Shown: positions 15,533-22,860 of the stretch, piece by piece
How positions within the stretch are numbered: position 1 is the stretch's first letter
Layout: each line of letters begins with the position of its first letter
From: Thermoplasmata archaeon
GTDB taxonomy: Archaea > Thermoplasmatota > Thermoplasmata > Lutacidiplasmatales > UBA184
Assembly (NCBI GenBank): GCA_021828665.1
Contig: JAJZDH010000003.1
Coordinates: forward strand, 1-34,422
DNA length: 34,422 nt
Direction: 5' to 3'
The notes under the pieces: generated by a model
Database searches by the model: none
What the model saw: only the letters and a program-made list of their open reading frames with translations
Told to the model about the DNA's origin: nothing
Program-made: the position numbers and the translations under genes

Positions 15533-16809
15533 GGTGCCCCCCGCAGGGGTTCCGCCGCGCCCCCCCGGCGCCGATCGAGCGACTCGAAGAACGCATCCAT
15601 CCGGTTCTTGATCTGGGCGGGGGCGAAGTACCGTGGATCCTCGTGATCCGACTCGATGTAGAGCGTGGGGATCCCGAGGTCGTGGATCAGCCGGTCCCGC
15701 AGGTCGCCCTGGCCGGCGGTGAACGACCGGCAGGACTTGATGCCGTGGATGAGCACGGCATCGGCGGCGAACTCCCGGACGTACTCCTCGATGAGCTTGC
15801 GTCGCAGCGGCCACGACTGGTTCACGTACGCCCCGAGGGCGTATTCGGCGATGCTCTCGAGCGGGCGGGCCGGGTCGTGGAGGAACCCGCGGTCGAAGAG
15901 GCCGCCCACCTTCGGATAGGTGGCGGCCACCGACACCGCGCCCCACTTCCGGAAGAAGTCCCAGAAGGTCCGGTAGTTCGGGTACGGCGGCACCCCCTCG
16001 ACGACGAGGCGGACCTTCTCCTCCGGCACGGGGTAGGCGCCGGACCGGACCCGCTCGTCGACCTCGGCGTTCAACGTCGCGTAGAACCGGGCGGCCTCCT
16101 CGGTCCCGCGCAGGACATTGATGGGGAACATGTGGAACACGGCCTCGAAGTAGGCTTCGATGGGCGAGGGACGGCGCGCGCCGGAGGCCAGGTACCGGAC
16201 CCACCCCTCCTCGGCGGCCCGGGAGTGGGCCAGGGTGCGCCGCAACGACGCCGGGTCGAACCGCCGATCGGAGGCCTTCTCCAGGAAGGCGATGAATTCG
16301 TTCAGCTGGGCGACGATGTACCCGAGGTCCTCGGTGGGGGGCCGCTCGTCCCGGAGGTACGGGACGTCCAAGAGGAAGAGCGGGCAGCCGAACTTCTCGG
16401 CCAGCGCCTCCCACCACTTCACGTAGACGTAGCAGCCGGAGAAGCTGCAGACGAGGAGGTCGGGCGGCGGGATCCGGCCGAACGGCGTCTGGCCGCCGAG
16501 CTGCTGGAGCCCGAGATCGTTCTTGACGTATCCGCACACGTCGAGGCCGTACCCCTGCGCCTCGGCCTGGAGGATGTTGGGGAGCGAGACATGCTTGATG
16601 GCGCAGTTCAGGGCGACGATCTCGGGGAAGACCACCTCGTAGCCGAACGAACGGACGATCTCCGTGAGGTTGCCGCCCACCAGCATGTAGGCGACCGGCC
16701 GCTTCGCTCCCCCGGCCGTGGCGAGATCGGCGTAGTAGGCCTCGATCATCTCGCGTTGCCGGTCCCGCGCGGAGACCAGGAAGGAGGGCTCCTCGGTGGA
16801 TGCGCCCAT
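15529..16809 (-). CDS. bcrB: benzoyl-CoA reductase subunit B-like protein (2-hydroxyglutaryl-CoA dehydratase D-component family)
   Basis: A 426-residue D-component protein, the second catalytic half of the reductase. Features: the RPVAYMLVGGNLTEIVRSFGYEVVFPE opening strand-helix (about 37-63), GLDVCGYVKNDLG (Cys92), LLVCSFSGCYVYVKWWEALA (Cys121, Cys126), PNYRTFWDFFRKWGAVSVAATY in the middle, and ADAVLIHGIKSCRSF (Cys360) near the end. These are family positions for cluster ligands and CoA-thioester contacts. The length fits the larger D-subunit of class I enzymes. The ATG at 16809 follows the Oah stop by 20 nt, and its stop overlaps bcrA, so oah-bcrB-bcrA-bcrD-bcrC reads as one transcription unit. 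No dedicated ferredoxin gene is present in the window. The B assignment is by length, pattern and order; it needs phylogeny. Confidence 0.82.
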   Translation of the reverse strand: MGASTEEPSFLVSARDRQREMIEAYYADLATAGGAKRPVAYMLVGGNLTEIVRSFGYEVVFPEIVALNCAIKHVSLPNILQAEAQGYGLDVCGYVKNDLGLQQLGGQTPFGRIPPPDLLVCSFSGCYVYVKWWEALAEKFGCPLFLLDVPYLRDERPPTEDLGYIVAQLNEFIAFLEKASDRRFDPASLRRTLAHSRAAEEGWVRYLASGARRPSPIEAYFEAVFHMFPINVLRGTEEAARFYATLNAEVDERVRSGAYPVPEEKVRLVVEGVPPYPNYRTFWDFFRKWGAVSVAATYPKVGGLFDRGFLHDPARPLESIAEYALGAYVNQSWPLRRKLIEEYVREFAADAVLIHGIKSCRSFTAGQGDLRDRLIHDLGIPTLYIESDHEDPRYFAPAQIKNRMDAFFESLDRRRGGAAEPLRGAP

Positions 16810-16829
16810 CGATCCCCCCCTCGCCGGGA

Positions 16830-17891
16830 CTACGGTGGCGGGGCCGGTCCCGCTCCGGCTCCGTCGGACAACGGGGCGCCGCACCGGCCGCAGTAGCGGA
16901 ACAGTTCGGGGAGTCCGGTCTCCCCGCACCGGCCGCAGGACCGGAGCGGGGCGCCGTGGAGGAAGTCGGCCTCCCCGCCCCGCGCGAGAGCGCGTCGCAA
17001 CTCGGCGACCCGGGCCGGTCGCTTGTCGACGAAGGCGTGCATCCCATCGAACGGTTCGGCGGTGGCGAAGTGGAGGGCGAGCCATTCCTGGGCATGCCCG
17101 ACCGTCTGGTTCCAGGCGAACTCCTTCCAGAAGTTGGCCTGCGCCTTCGTGTACCGGAGGCACTCCGGATACATCCCGAGCAGTCTCTGGGCGAGGGCAT
17201 CGACCGCCTCGTCGAGCCGCCCCAGGTCGATCCGGTACCCCCGCTCCTCCTTCTGCGCCCAGCCGATCTCCTCGGCCGTCGGCGCCGCCACCCACTCTCC
17301 GTTGCACACCACCGAGGGGACCACGGAGTTGACGAGCCCCCACTCCGCGGCCCGGGCGGCCGGGACCCGTTCGTTCGTCATCAGCATCGAGCGCGCCCTC
17401 CGGTCCCCGACGGCGAGCGGCAGCCACTGGGTCGCCCCGCCCGCGGCGACCGAACCGACCCCCACGCCGACCTGCCCGAGGTAGATGTGCGCGGCGGCGA
17501 TGGAGAGGTCGCAGGCGAGGTGGAGCTCGTTGCCCCCGCCGACGGCGATCCCGTTGAGGCGGGCGATCACCGGCTTGCCGCAGCGCAGGATGGACTCGAC
17601 CGCCTCGCGGAAGACGGCCATGTACTTCCAGTAGTCGTGGGGACGCTCGAGGAAGCGGCTCGCGTACTCCTTCACATCCCCACCGGTGCAGAACGCCCGG
17701 GAGCCCGCGCCCGTGAGGACGATCACCCCGATCCGATCGTCGCGAGAGGCGTTCCCCATCGCCCGGGTGAGTTCCCGGAGGGTGGCGGTGCTGTAGGCGT
17801 TGTGCGCCTCCAGTCGTTGGAGCGTGATCCGGACCACCGATTCGGACCGCTCGTACCGGAGGTCGAGGTATCCCCCGGATTCGTCCGCCAC
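16830..17891 (-). CDS. oah: 6-oxocyclohex-1-ene-1-carbonyl-CoA hydrolase (Oah) with C-terminal zinc ribbon
   Basis: A crotonase-fold ring-opening enzyme of 353 residues that adds two waters and cleaves the alicyclic ring to give 3-hydroxypimelyl-CoA. Oah-type marks: FCTGGDVKEYA (68-77), VGGGNELHLACDLSIA with Glu122, and LGQVGVGVGSVAAGGATQWLPL, where ordinary hydratases keep a second catalytic Glu. An extra C-terminal region (about 236-290; MYPECLRYTK, EWLALHFATAEPFDGMHAF) is typical of Oah. Residues 319-337 add a zinc ribbon (Cys319, 322, 334, 337) followed by a Gly/Ala/Pro tail, which I do not know from characterised Oah proteins. The GTG at 17891 starts just before the folded domain; an in-frame GTG at 17960 would give about 376 residues, closer to bacterial Oah length, and a T-rich minus-strand element near 18000 fits that start. 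First gene of the reductase operon. Confidence 0.88.
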   Translation of the reverse strand: MADESGGYLDLRYERSESVVRITLQRLEAHNAYSTATLRELTRAMGNASRDDRIGVIVLTGAGSRAFCTGGDVKEYASRFLERPHDYWKYMAVFREAVESILRCGKPVIARLNGIAVGGGNELHLACDLSIAAAHIYLGQVGVGVGSVAAGGATQWLPLAVGDRRARSMLMTNERVPAARAAEWGLVNSVVPSVVCNGEWVAAPTAEEIGWAQKEERGYRIDLGRLDEAVDALAQRLLGMYPECLRYTKAQANFWKEFAWNQTVGHAQEWLALHFATAEPFDGMHAFVDKRPARVAELRRALARGGEADFLHGAPLRSCGRCGETGLPELFRYCGRCGAPLSDGAGAGPAPPP

Positions 17892-18520
17892 CGGGGAGAT
17901 CGGGTCGGGGCGGGCGGAGCCCAGGGCGGCGGAGCCGTTCGCGCGCGCCCGGACCGACACCGCTTCCGCCCCGGGAGGCCATCGGGTCCGGTTCGGAAAA
18001 TCGTTCGCCCTGACCGGTGCGGGACCGGCGGGCCGGGCGATCGCCCCGGTCGGTGCGGCCGCTCCCGGCCCCCGAGGGATTCCGGCGGCCCCGCGGGCGT
18101 CGGCTCGCCGCCTCTTCCGACGGCTCCGCGCTCCGCCACCGGTCGCCCGCGGAGCCCGCGGCGCGCGGAGCGGTCGGTCGGATGCCTTCTCGCTCCGGGC
18201 GATCGCCCCCTCCTCGGGCCCTCGCCGACCGTACCGGTACGGGAAGGCGCGAGGATCCCCTCCGCGGGCGCCTCGTCCCCCGATCGCCCGTGGCGGTCGT
18301 CGGGCCCCCCATCGCCCCCCCCCGCGGGCCCCCGGACCGTCGGAGCACCACGGAACGGAACGATCCGGAGCGCCTCCCCCGGGCGTCGCCATCGTCCCCC
18401 CTCCCCTTGACGGACGTCGGCCGGGCCGGCACGCCGAACCCAAGGTCCGCCGTCCGAAGGGACCCCCCGTGGCCGGGGTTCGGGGTCGGGCGGAGGAACG
18501 GCGGCTTGGGCCGGCAAGCT
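17892..18520. other. divergent intergenic region between oah and hisN
   Basis: About 630 nt with no convincing gene; all open frames are Arg/Pro/Gly-rich. On the minus strand a CGATTTTCC element centred near 18000 is the only A/T-rich run and may be the promoter of the benzoyl-CoA operon, putting the transcript start near 17975. The rest of this stretch is featureless to my reading. Confidence 0.45.
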
Positions 18521-18530
18521 CCAAGTACTC
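18521..18530 (+). promoter_or_regulatory. TATA-like promoter of hisN
   Basis: CCAAGTACTC, identical to the element before FEN1 on the other strand. It predicts transcription starting near 18550, which places the upstream ATG at 18542 before the transcript start and favours the ATG at 18554. Confidence 0.55.
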
Positions 18531-18553
18531 GGAGGGCGGAGATGGCGGCACCG

Positions 18554-19438
18554 ATGGAGCCCCTCCCGCCGCGGCCGCTCGCATCGTCGGTGCCGGGGCC
18601 GCGGGAACTGCTCGAGATCGCCCGGAAGGCCGCCCGGGCCGGCGGTCGTCGGACTCTCGAATATTTCGGGGGGCGGCTCCCGGCGGAGACGAAGTCCGAC
18701 GGCTCCCCGGTGACCCGGGCGGACCGGGCGTCGGAGGCGGCGATCCGGGCCGTCCTCCGGCGGGAGCGTCCCCACGACGGCGTCACCGGCGAGGAAGGAG
18801 GGGTGCGGCCGGGACGCTCCCCGGTCCACTGGATCGTGGACCCGATCGACGGGACGAAGTCGTTCGTCCACGGGGTGCCGCTGTACTCCGTGCTCGTGGC
18901 GGCGGAGGTGGACGGGGAGCCCACCGTGGGCGTCATCCACATGCCCGCCCTCGGCGAGACGGTCGCGGCGGCCCGGGGCCTCGGATGCCGCTGGAACGGC
19001 CGGGCCGCTCACGTGTCGCGAACGGAGCGGCTCTCCGAGGCGACCGTCCTCACCACCTCGGTCCGGGGGTTGGAGGCCCGGGGGGTGCCGTTTCGACGCC
19101 TCGCCCACCGCTCGCGGTGGCAGCGGGGGTGGGGCGACGGCTACGGGTACGCGCTCGTCGCCACCGGACGGGCCGATGCGATGATCGATTCCGCGGTCCA
19201 GATCTGGGACGCGGCGCCGCTCCTTCCCATCCTCGCGGAGGCCGGCGGACGGTTTTCCGATTGGACCGGGCGGGCCTCGATCCGGGGCCCGGACGCCGTG
19301 GGGACGAACGGGCTCCTCCACGAAGAGATGCTCCGCCTGCTCGGGCGCGAGCGCCTTCCCCCGTCGGGGCGGACCCGGGCCCACCCCGCTCCGGGCGGCC
19401 CGCGCCGGCGGGGCCGGACCGATCGGCCTCCCCGGTGA
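18554..19438 (+). CDS. hisN: histidinol-phosphatase, inositol monophosphatase family (HisN-like)
   Basis: A 294-residue Mg-dependent phosphatase of the inositol monophosphatase superfamily. Metal sites: GEEGG (VTGEEGGVRPG), WIVDPIDGTKSFVHGVP near residues 92-105, and the C-terminal IWDAAPLLPILAEAGG. The RGWGDGYGYALVATGRADAMID segment and the SDWTG turn are characteristic of the HisN subgroup that hydrolyses L-histidinol phosphate. The setting agrees: it is convergent with an eight-gene his operon that lacks any other phosphatase, since its hisB has only the dehydratase domain. The start at ATG 18554 was chosen by promoter spacing; ATG 18542 in frame would add four residues. The last 30 residues are Arg/Pro-rich and probably disordered. 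The alternative, a general inositol phosphatase, is less likely here. Confidence 0.85.
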   Translation: MEPLPPRPLASSVPGPRELLEIARKAARAGGRRTLEYFGGRLPAETKSDGSPVTRADRASEAAIRAVLRRERPHDGVTGEEGGVRPGRSPVHWIVDPIDGTKSFVHGVPLYSVLVAAEVDGEPTVGVIHMPALGETVAAARGLGCRWNGRAAHVSRTERLSEATVLTTSVRGLEARGVPFRRLAHRSRWQRGWGDGYGYALVATGRADAMIDSAVQIWDAAPLLPILAEAGGRFSDWTGRASIRGPDAVGTNGLLHEEMLRLLGRERLPPSGRTRAHPAPGGPRRRGRTDRPPR

Positions 19439-19510
19439 GGAGGCCCCCGGCCGCTTCCCGTCGTCCCGGTCCCGGTCTCCCCGGCGGGGTCGCCGGCCGG
19501 AGTTCGGATT

Positions 19511-20218
19511 CTAGGCGCCCGGCGCCGTCGATCCGCCGGCCGGATCCGGCGGGGCGGAGCCTCCTCCGGGGGCGGCCGGATCCCCGGTGGCGGGCCGCCG
19601 CCGACGGAGTTCCCGAAGGACCTCGTCGAAGGAGACCCCGCGGGCCTCCAGGAGGACCAGCGTGTGGAAGAGGAGGTCGGCGGCTTCCCACGCGATGGGA
19701 GCCCGGTCCGAACCCTCGGCTGCCAGGATGAGCTCGATCGCCTCCTCCCCCACCTTCCGGCGCAGCCGCGCCGGATCCCGGAGCAGTCCGGCCACATAGG
19801 ATCCGTCGGGGGCCCGCCGGGCCCGGTCCGCGACCACCGCTCGGAGCTCCTCGAGGATCGCATACGGGGGTTCGGGGCCGGGAAAGCAGCTTCCGGCCCC
19901 GGTGTGGCAGGCCGGCCCGAGCGGAAGCACCCGGGCGAGCAGCGCGTCCCGGTCGCAGTCCCATTGGAGGTCGACGACCCGCTGCACGTTCCCGGAACTC
20001 TCCCCCTTGTGCCAGAGCGCCCGCCGCGACCGCGACCAGAAGTGCATCTCCCCGGTCTCCCGGGTCCGCTCCAGGCTCTCGTCCGAGGCGTACGCGAGCA
20101 TGAGGACCTGGCCGGTCTCTGCATGCTGGACCACGACCGGAACGAGGCGCGGTCCCGTCCCCCCGGCCCCGCCCGGGGCGGCCCGGTCGGATCCGCCATC
20201 GGCCGGCTCCTCCGTCAT
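19511..20218 (-). CDS. hisIE: bifunctional phosphoribosyl-AMP cyclohydrolase / phosphoribosyl-ATP pyrophosphohydrolase
   Basis: A 235-residue fusion for steps 2 and 3 of histidine synthesis. The HisI domain (about 23-112) has [16 protein letters not shown], the [22 protein letters not shown] block and the zinc ligands Cys88, Cys104 and Cys111 ([21 protein letters not shown]). The HisE domain (about 118-205) has the EELRAVV helix and [15 protein letters not shown] with the MazG-like acidic metal site. The final 25 residues are a Pro/Gly/Ala tail. The fusion order I-E is that of most bacteria and some archaea. The ATG at 20218 overlaps the hisF stop by 4 nt. It is the last gene of the operon, its stop 72 nt from that of convergent hisN. 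Confidence 0.95.
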   Translation of the reverse strand: MTEEPADGGSDRAAPGGAGGTGPRLVPVVVQHAETGQVLMLAYASDESLERTRETGEMHFWSRSRRALWHKGESSGNVQRVVDLQWDCDRDALLARVLPLGPACHTGAGSCFPGPEPPYAILEELRAVVADRARRAPDGSYVAGLLRDPARLRRKVGEEAIELILAAEGSDRAPIAWEAADLLFHTLVLLEARGVSFDEVLRELRRRRPATGDPAAPGGGSAPPDPAGGSTAPGA

Positions 20219-20982
20219 CCGGCCTCCTCCGAGCGCACCGGGAGGCGGTGCGCCCGCAGGTAGGACTTGATCGAGGGAATCGAGACGGCGCCGTCGTGGA
20301 GCCGGGAGGCGAGCAACGCCGCGTCGGCCAGTCCCTCCCCGAAGAGCCGTCCCATGTCCTCGAACGCCCCGAACCCTCCCGACGCGATCAGGGGCCGCTC
20401 GAGCACCCCCCGCAGCGCCCGGTAGAGGGCCCGGTCGTACCCCGCCTGCGTTCCGTCGGCGTCGATGCTCGTCACCAGGAACTCGCCGGCGCCGGCCGTC
20501 TGCCCCGCCGCGGCCCAGGCCACCACCGAGGTTCCGGTCCGCTCGCGCCCGCCGCGGAGCGCCACCTCCCACCCGTCGGCCGTCCGCGCGGCGTCGATGG
20601 CGAGGACGGCGCACTGCGTCCCGTACTGGGCCGCCGTCTCGGTGAGGAGCCCGGGGCGGCGGAACGCGGCCGTGTTCATCGCCACCTTGTCGGCGCCGTG
20701 GCCGAGGAGGTCGCCGACCTCCTGGAGGCTCCGCACGCCGCCGCCCACCGTCAGCGGGACGGAGAGCGCTCCGGCCACGTCCCGGACCACGCCGAGGTCC
20801 GGCCCCCGTCCCCGAACGGAGGCCTCGATGTCCAGGAGCACGAGCTCATCGGCCCCCTCGGCCTCGTACCGGACGGCGGCCGCGACGGGATCGCCCGCGT
20901 CCCGGAGATCCTCGAACCGGACCCCCTTGACGACCCGTCCGTCCCGGAGGTCGAGGCAGGGGATGATCCGGAGCGCGACCAT
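20215..20982 (-). CDS. hisF: imidazole glycerol phosphate synthase, cyclase subunit
   Basis: A 255-residue (beta/alpha)8 barrel that uses ammonia from HisH to close the imidazole ring and releases AICAR. The catalytic aspartates fall at the canonical places, Asp11 in [15 protein letters not shown] and Asp130 in LAIDAAR. The phosphate-binding turns TVGGGVR and IASGGFG are intact. The ATG at 20982 was preferred because it gives this exact numbering; a GTG one codon earlier (20985) would produce the 4-nt GTGA overlap used elsewhere in this operon. GGGAGG lies a few nucleotides upstream, inside the hisB end. Substrate and partner follow from hisH two genes upstream. Confidence 0.96.
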   Translation of the reverse strand: MVALRIIPCLDLRDGRVVKGVRFEDLRDAGDPVAAAVRYEAEGADELVLLDIEASVRGRGPDLGVVRDVAGALSVPLTVGGGVRSLQEVGDLLGHGADKVAMNTAAFRRPGLLTETAAQYGTQCAVLAIDAARTADGWEVALRGGRERTGTSVVAWAAAGQTAGAGEFLVTSIDADGTQAGYDRALYRALRGVLERPLIASGGFGAFEDMGRLFGEGLADAALLASRLHDGAVSIPSIKSYLRAHRLPVRSEEAG

Positions 20983-21542
20983 CACCGGAGCTCCTCCCAG
21001 GCGACCTGGCCCTTCGTGGAGAGTTCCCGGGCCGCCGGCGCGGTCGCCCGGTCGAAGGCGAGGCCGAACGCCTTGAAGGTGGCCTCGAGGAGGTGGTGCG
21101 CCTCGCCCGGCCGGATCGTCCTCTGGTGGAGGGAGAACGGGGCTTCGAGGACCAGCGACCGGAGGAGGTGTTCCCCGAGGTTGTCGGCCGGGAGGTCGGC
21201 GCGGTAGTACGGCCGATCGACCAGGTCGAGGACGACCTGGACGAGCACCTCGTCCATCGGCACCGTCGCCTCGCCGAACCGGGCGATCCCGCGCTCGGGA
21301 ATCGCCCGGCGCAGCGCCCGGCCCAGCGCGAGGGCGCTGTCCTCGGCCACGTGGTGGGGATCGTCGCCGCGGGTGCGGAGCCGGATATCGGTGCCCGAGT
21401 ACCGGGCGAAGGCCCCCAGCAGGTGGACCAGGAAGCCGTCCGGGTGCTCCCAGTCGAGCCGTCCCCGGGCGTGGAGCCGGACCGAGACCTCGACCCGGGT
21501 CTCCCGCGTCGTGCGCCGGAGCCGTGCCGCCGGGCCGGTCAT
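20982..21542 (-). CDS. hisB: imidazoleglycerol-phosphate dehydratase
   Basis: A 186-residue single-domain dehydratase with no fused phosphatase. Manganese ligands: His63-His64-x-x-Glu67 in DPHHVAEDSALALGRAL and His149-His150-x-x-Glu153 in EAHHLLEATFKAFG, plus His40 and His139. The usual GFLDH sequence reads GFLVH here: the His ligand is kept but the Asp before it is Val. The usual GTG/S-DIDTG entry loop is also altered to RGRLDWEHPDG. The enzyme still looks functional but is a divergent member of the family. The ATG at 21542 overlaps the hisA stop by 4 nt. The phosphatase step that follows it is taken by HisC and then hisN. Confidence 0.93.
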   Translation of the reverse strand: MTGPAARLRRTTRETRVEVSVRLHARGRLDWEHPDGFLVHLLGAFARYSGTDIRLRTRGDDPHHVAEDSALALGRALRRAIPERGIARFGEATVPMDEVLVQVVLDLVDRPYYRADLPADNLGEHLLRSLVLEAPFSLHQRTIRPGEAHHLLEATFKAFGLAFDRATAPAARELSTKGQVAWEELR

Positions 21543-22246
21543 CGGACCGCCTCCCGGAGCCGATCCGGGCCCGGTCCCTCGCGGTAGAGGGCGAGGCCGA
21601 CCACCGCCGCGTCGAACCCGGCCGCGGCGAGGGTCCGGAGATCCTCCGGCCCGGCGACCCCCCCCGCCGCGATCCGCTCGTGCCGGCAGCGGGCCACCAT
21701 CTCTCCCAGCGGATCGCCGACGCCCTCCATCCGGCCCTCGGCGACGGTATTCGTGAAGAGGACCCCTCCCAGGGGCAGGTCGTTCGCGGTCCTCACGATC
21801 TCCCCGAGCGGCACGGCCAGGGACTCGGTCCGGCCCGCGAGGAGCGCCCGCCGGTCCCGGTGGTCGATCCCGAGGAGGATCCGTCCGGGGTGGCGCCGGG
21901 CCATCGCGACGAGCCACGGGGGATCCCGGAGGGCGCGCGTGGAGACGATGGCCCGGGAAGCCCCGGCCGCGAGGAGCTCGCCGATCCGATCCGTATCCCG
22001 GAGACCACCGCCCACCTGGACCGGCACCTCCACGCTGCGGAGGATGCGGAGGAGGAGCTCCCGGTTGTCCCCCCGGCCCAGGGCCGCGTTGAGGTCCACC
22101 ACCTGGAGCCGCCGCGCGCCCCGGTCCGCCCACGCCCGGGCGGTGGCGACCGCATCCTCGGCCACGGTCGTGAGCTGTTCCGGCGGACCGCCCCGCAGGA
22201 ACCCCACCCGGCCATCCCAGAGGTCGAGGGAAGGGATCACGATCAT
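21539..22246 (-). CDS. hisA: ProFAR isomerase (phosphoribosylformimino-AICAR-phosphate isomerase)
   Basis: A 235-residue (beta/alpha)8 barrel performing the Amadori rearrangement of ProFAR to PRFAR. Catalytic Asp8 (IPSLDLWDGRV) and Asp128 (LLGIDHR) are at the family positions, and the phosphate-binding turns VQVGGGLRD and IAAGGVAG are present. The usual lysine after the first aspartate turn is missing (DGRVGFLRGG where bacterial enzymes have a Lys-Leu-Xaa-Gln-Gly stretch), a mild divergence. The TrpF-like second activity seen in some single PriA enzymes cannot be judged from sequence alone. The ATG at 22246 overlaps the hisH stop by 4 nt, and an open reading upstream in the same frame is ignored for that reason. 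Confidence 0.94.
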   Translation of the reverse strand: MIVIPSLDLWDGRVGFLRGGPPEQLTTVAEDAVATARAWADRGARRLQVVDLNAALGRGDNRELLLRILRSVEVPVQVGGGLRDTDRIGELLAAGASRAIVSTRALRDPPWLVAMARRHPGRILLGIDHRDRRALLAGRTESLAVPLGEIVRTANDLPLGGVLFTNTVAEGRMEGVGDPLGEMVARCRHERIAAGGVAGPEDLRTLAAAGFDAAVVGLALYREGPGPDRLREAVR

Positions 22247-22860
22247 CCGGCTACCCCCTCCGCCCACTCGAGGAAGGCGGCCAGGAAGGCGGCCCCCGCC
22301 CGTCCGCTCCGCTCCGGGTGGAACTGCACCCCGACCACGGATCCGGCGCGGACGACCGCGGCGAACTCGATCCCATGGAAGGAGGTCGCCACCGTCCCCG
22401 CCGTTCCGGCGGGCAGGGCGTAGGAATGGGCGTAGTACATCTCGGGATCGACCGTCGGCCCGCCGAGCCCGAGCAGCATGGGATCGGGGGTCCGCCGGAG
22501 CGGCGACCAGCCCATGTGCGGCAGGAGCGGTCCGGGGAGACGGACCACCTCGCCGCGGAGGAGCCCCAGACCCTGCCCCGGTCCCTCCTCGCTCGCCCCC
22601 GCCAGGACCTGGAGGCCGGCGCAGATCCCCAGGAGCGGCGTTCCCGCGCGCACCCGCCGCACGAGCTCGGCCCGGAGCGGCTCCACCCCCCGCGCGATCG
22701 CCGGGAAGGAGGCGACCCCGGGGAGGACGAGGATCCCGGCCCCGGCGATCGCCTCCGGGTCCCGGGAGATCCTCGGCGGGCGTCCCAGCCGTTCGAACGA
22801 CCGGGCCAGGCTGAAGAGATTGCCGGTCCCGGTGTCGACGATGAGGATCGGCCCCTTCAT
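22243..22860 (-). CDS. hisH: imidazole glycerol phosphate synthase, glutaminase subunit
   Basis: A 205-residue class I glutamine amidotransferase that supplies ammonia to HisF. The catalytic triad is visible: Cys80 in LLGICAGLQVLA and His181/Glu183 in VQFHPERSG. The N-terminal ILIVDTGTGNLFSLARSFERLG strand-helix is the HisH hallmark. One position is notable: the usual PGVG oxyanion loop reads LPGVASFP here, with Ala in place of the second glycine. The ATG at 22860 overlaps the hisC stop by 4 nt. HisH and HisF are separated by hisA and hisB in this operon. Confidence 0.95.
   Translation of the reverse strand: MKGPILIVDTGTGNLFSLARSFERLGRPPRISRDPEAIAGAGILVLPGVASFPAIARGVEPLRAELVRRVRAGTPLLGICAGLQVLAGASEEGPGQGLGLLRGEVVRLPGPLLPHMGWSPLRRTPDPMLLGLGGPTVDPEMYYAHSYALPAGTAGTVATSFHGIEFAAVVRAGSVVGVQFHPERSGRAGAAFLAAFLEWAEGVAG

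Noticed and set aside
12681-16809. Reading the four-subunit block as 2-hydroxyglutaryl-CoA dehydratase
   Set aside because: That enzyme needs one homodimeric activator; here two distinct ASKHA genes are present together with Oah and a Had-type dehydrogenase. Kept as the main alternative, to be tested by phylogeny.
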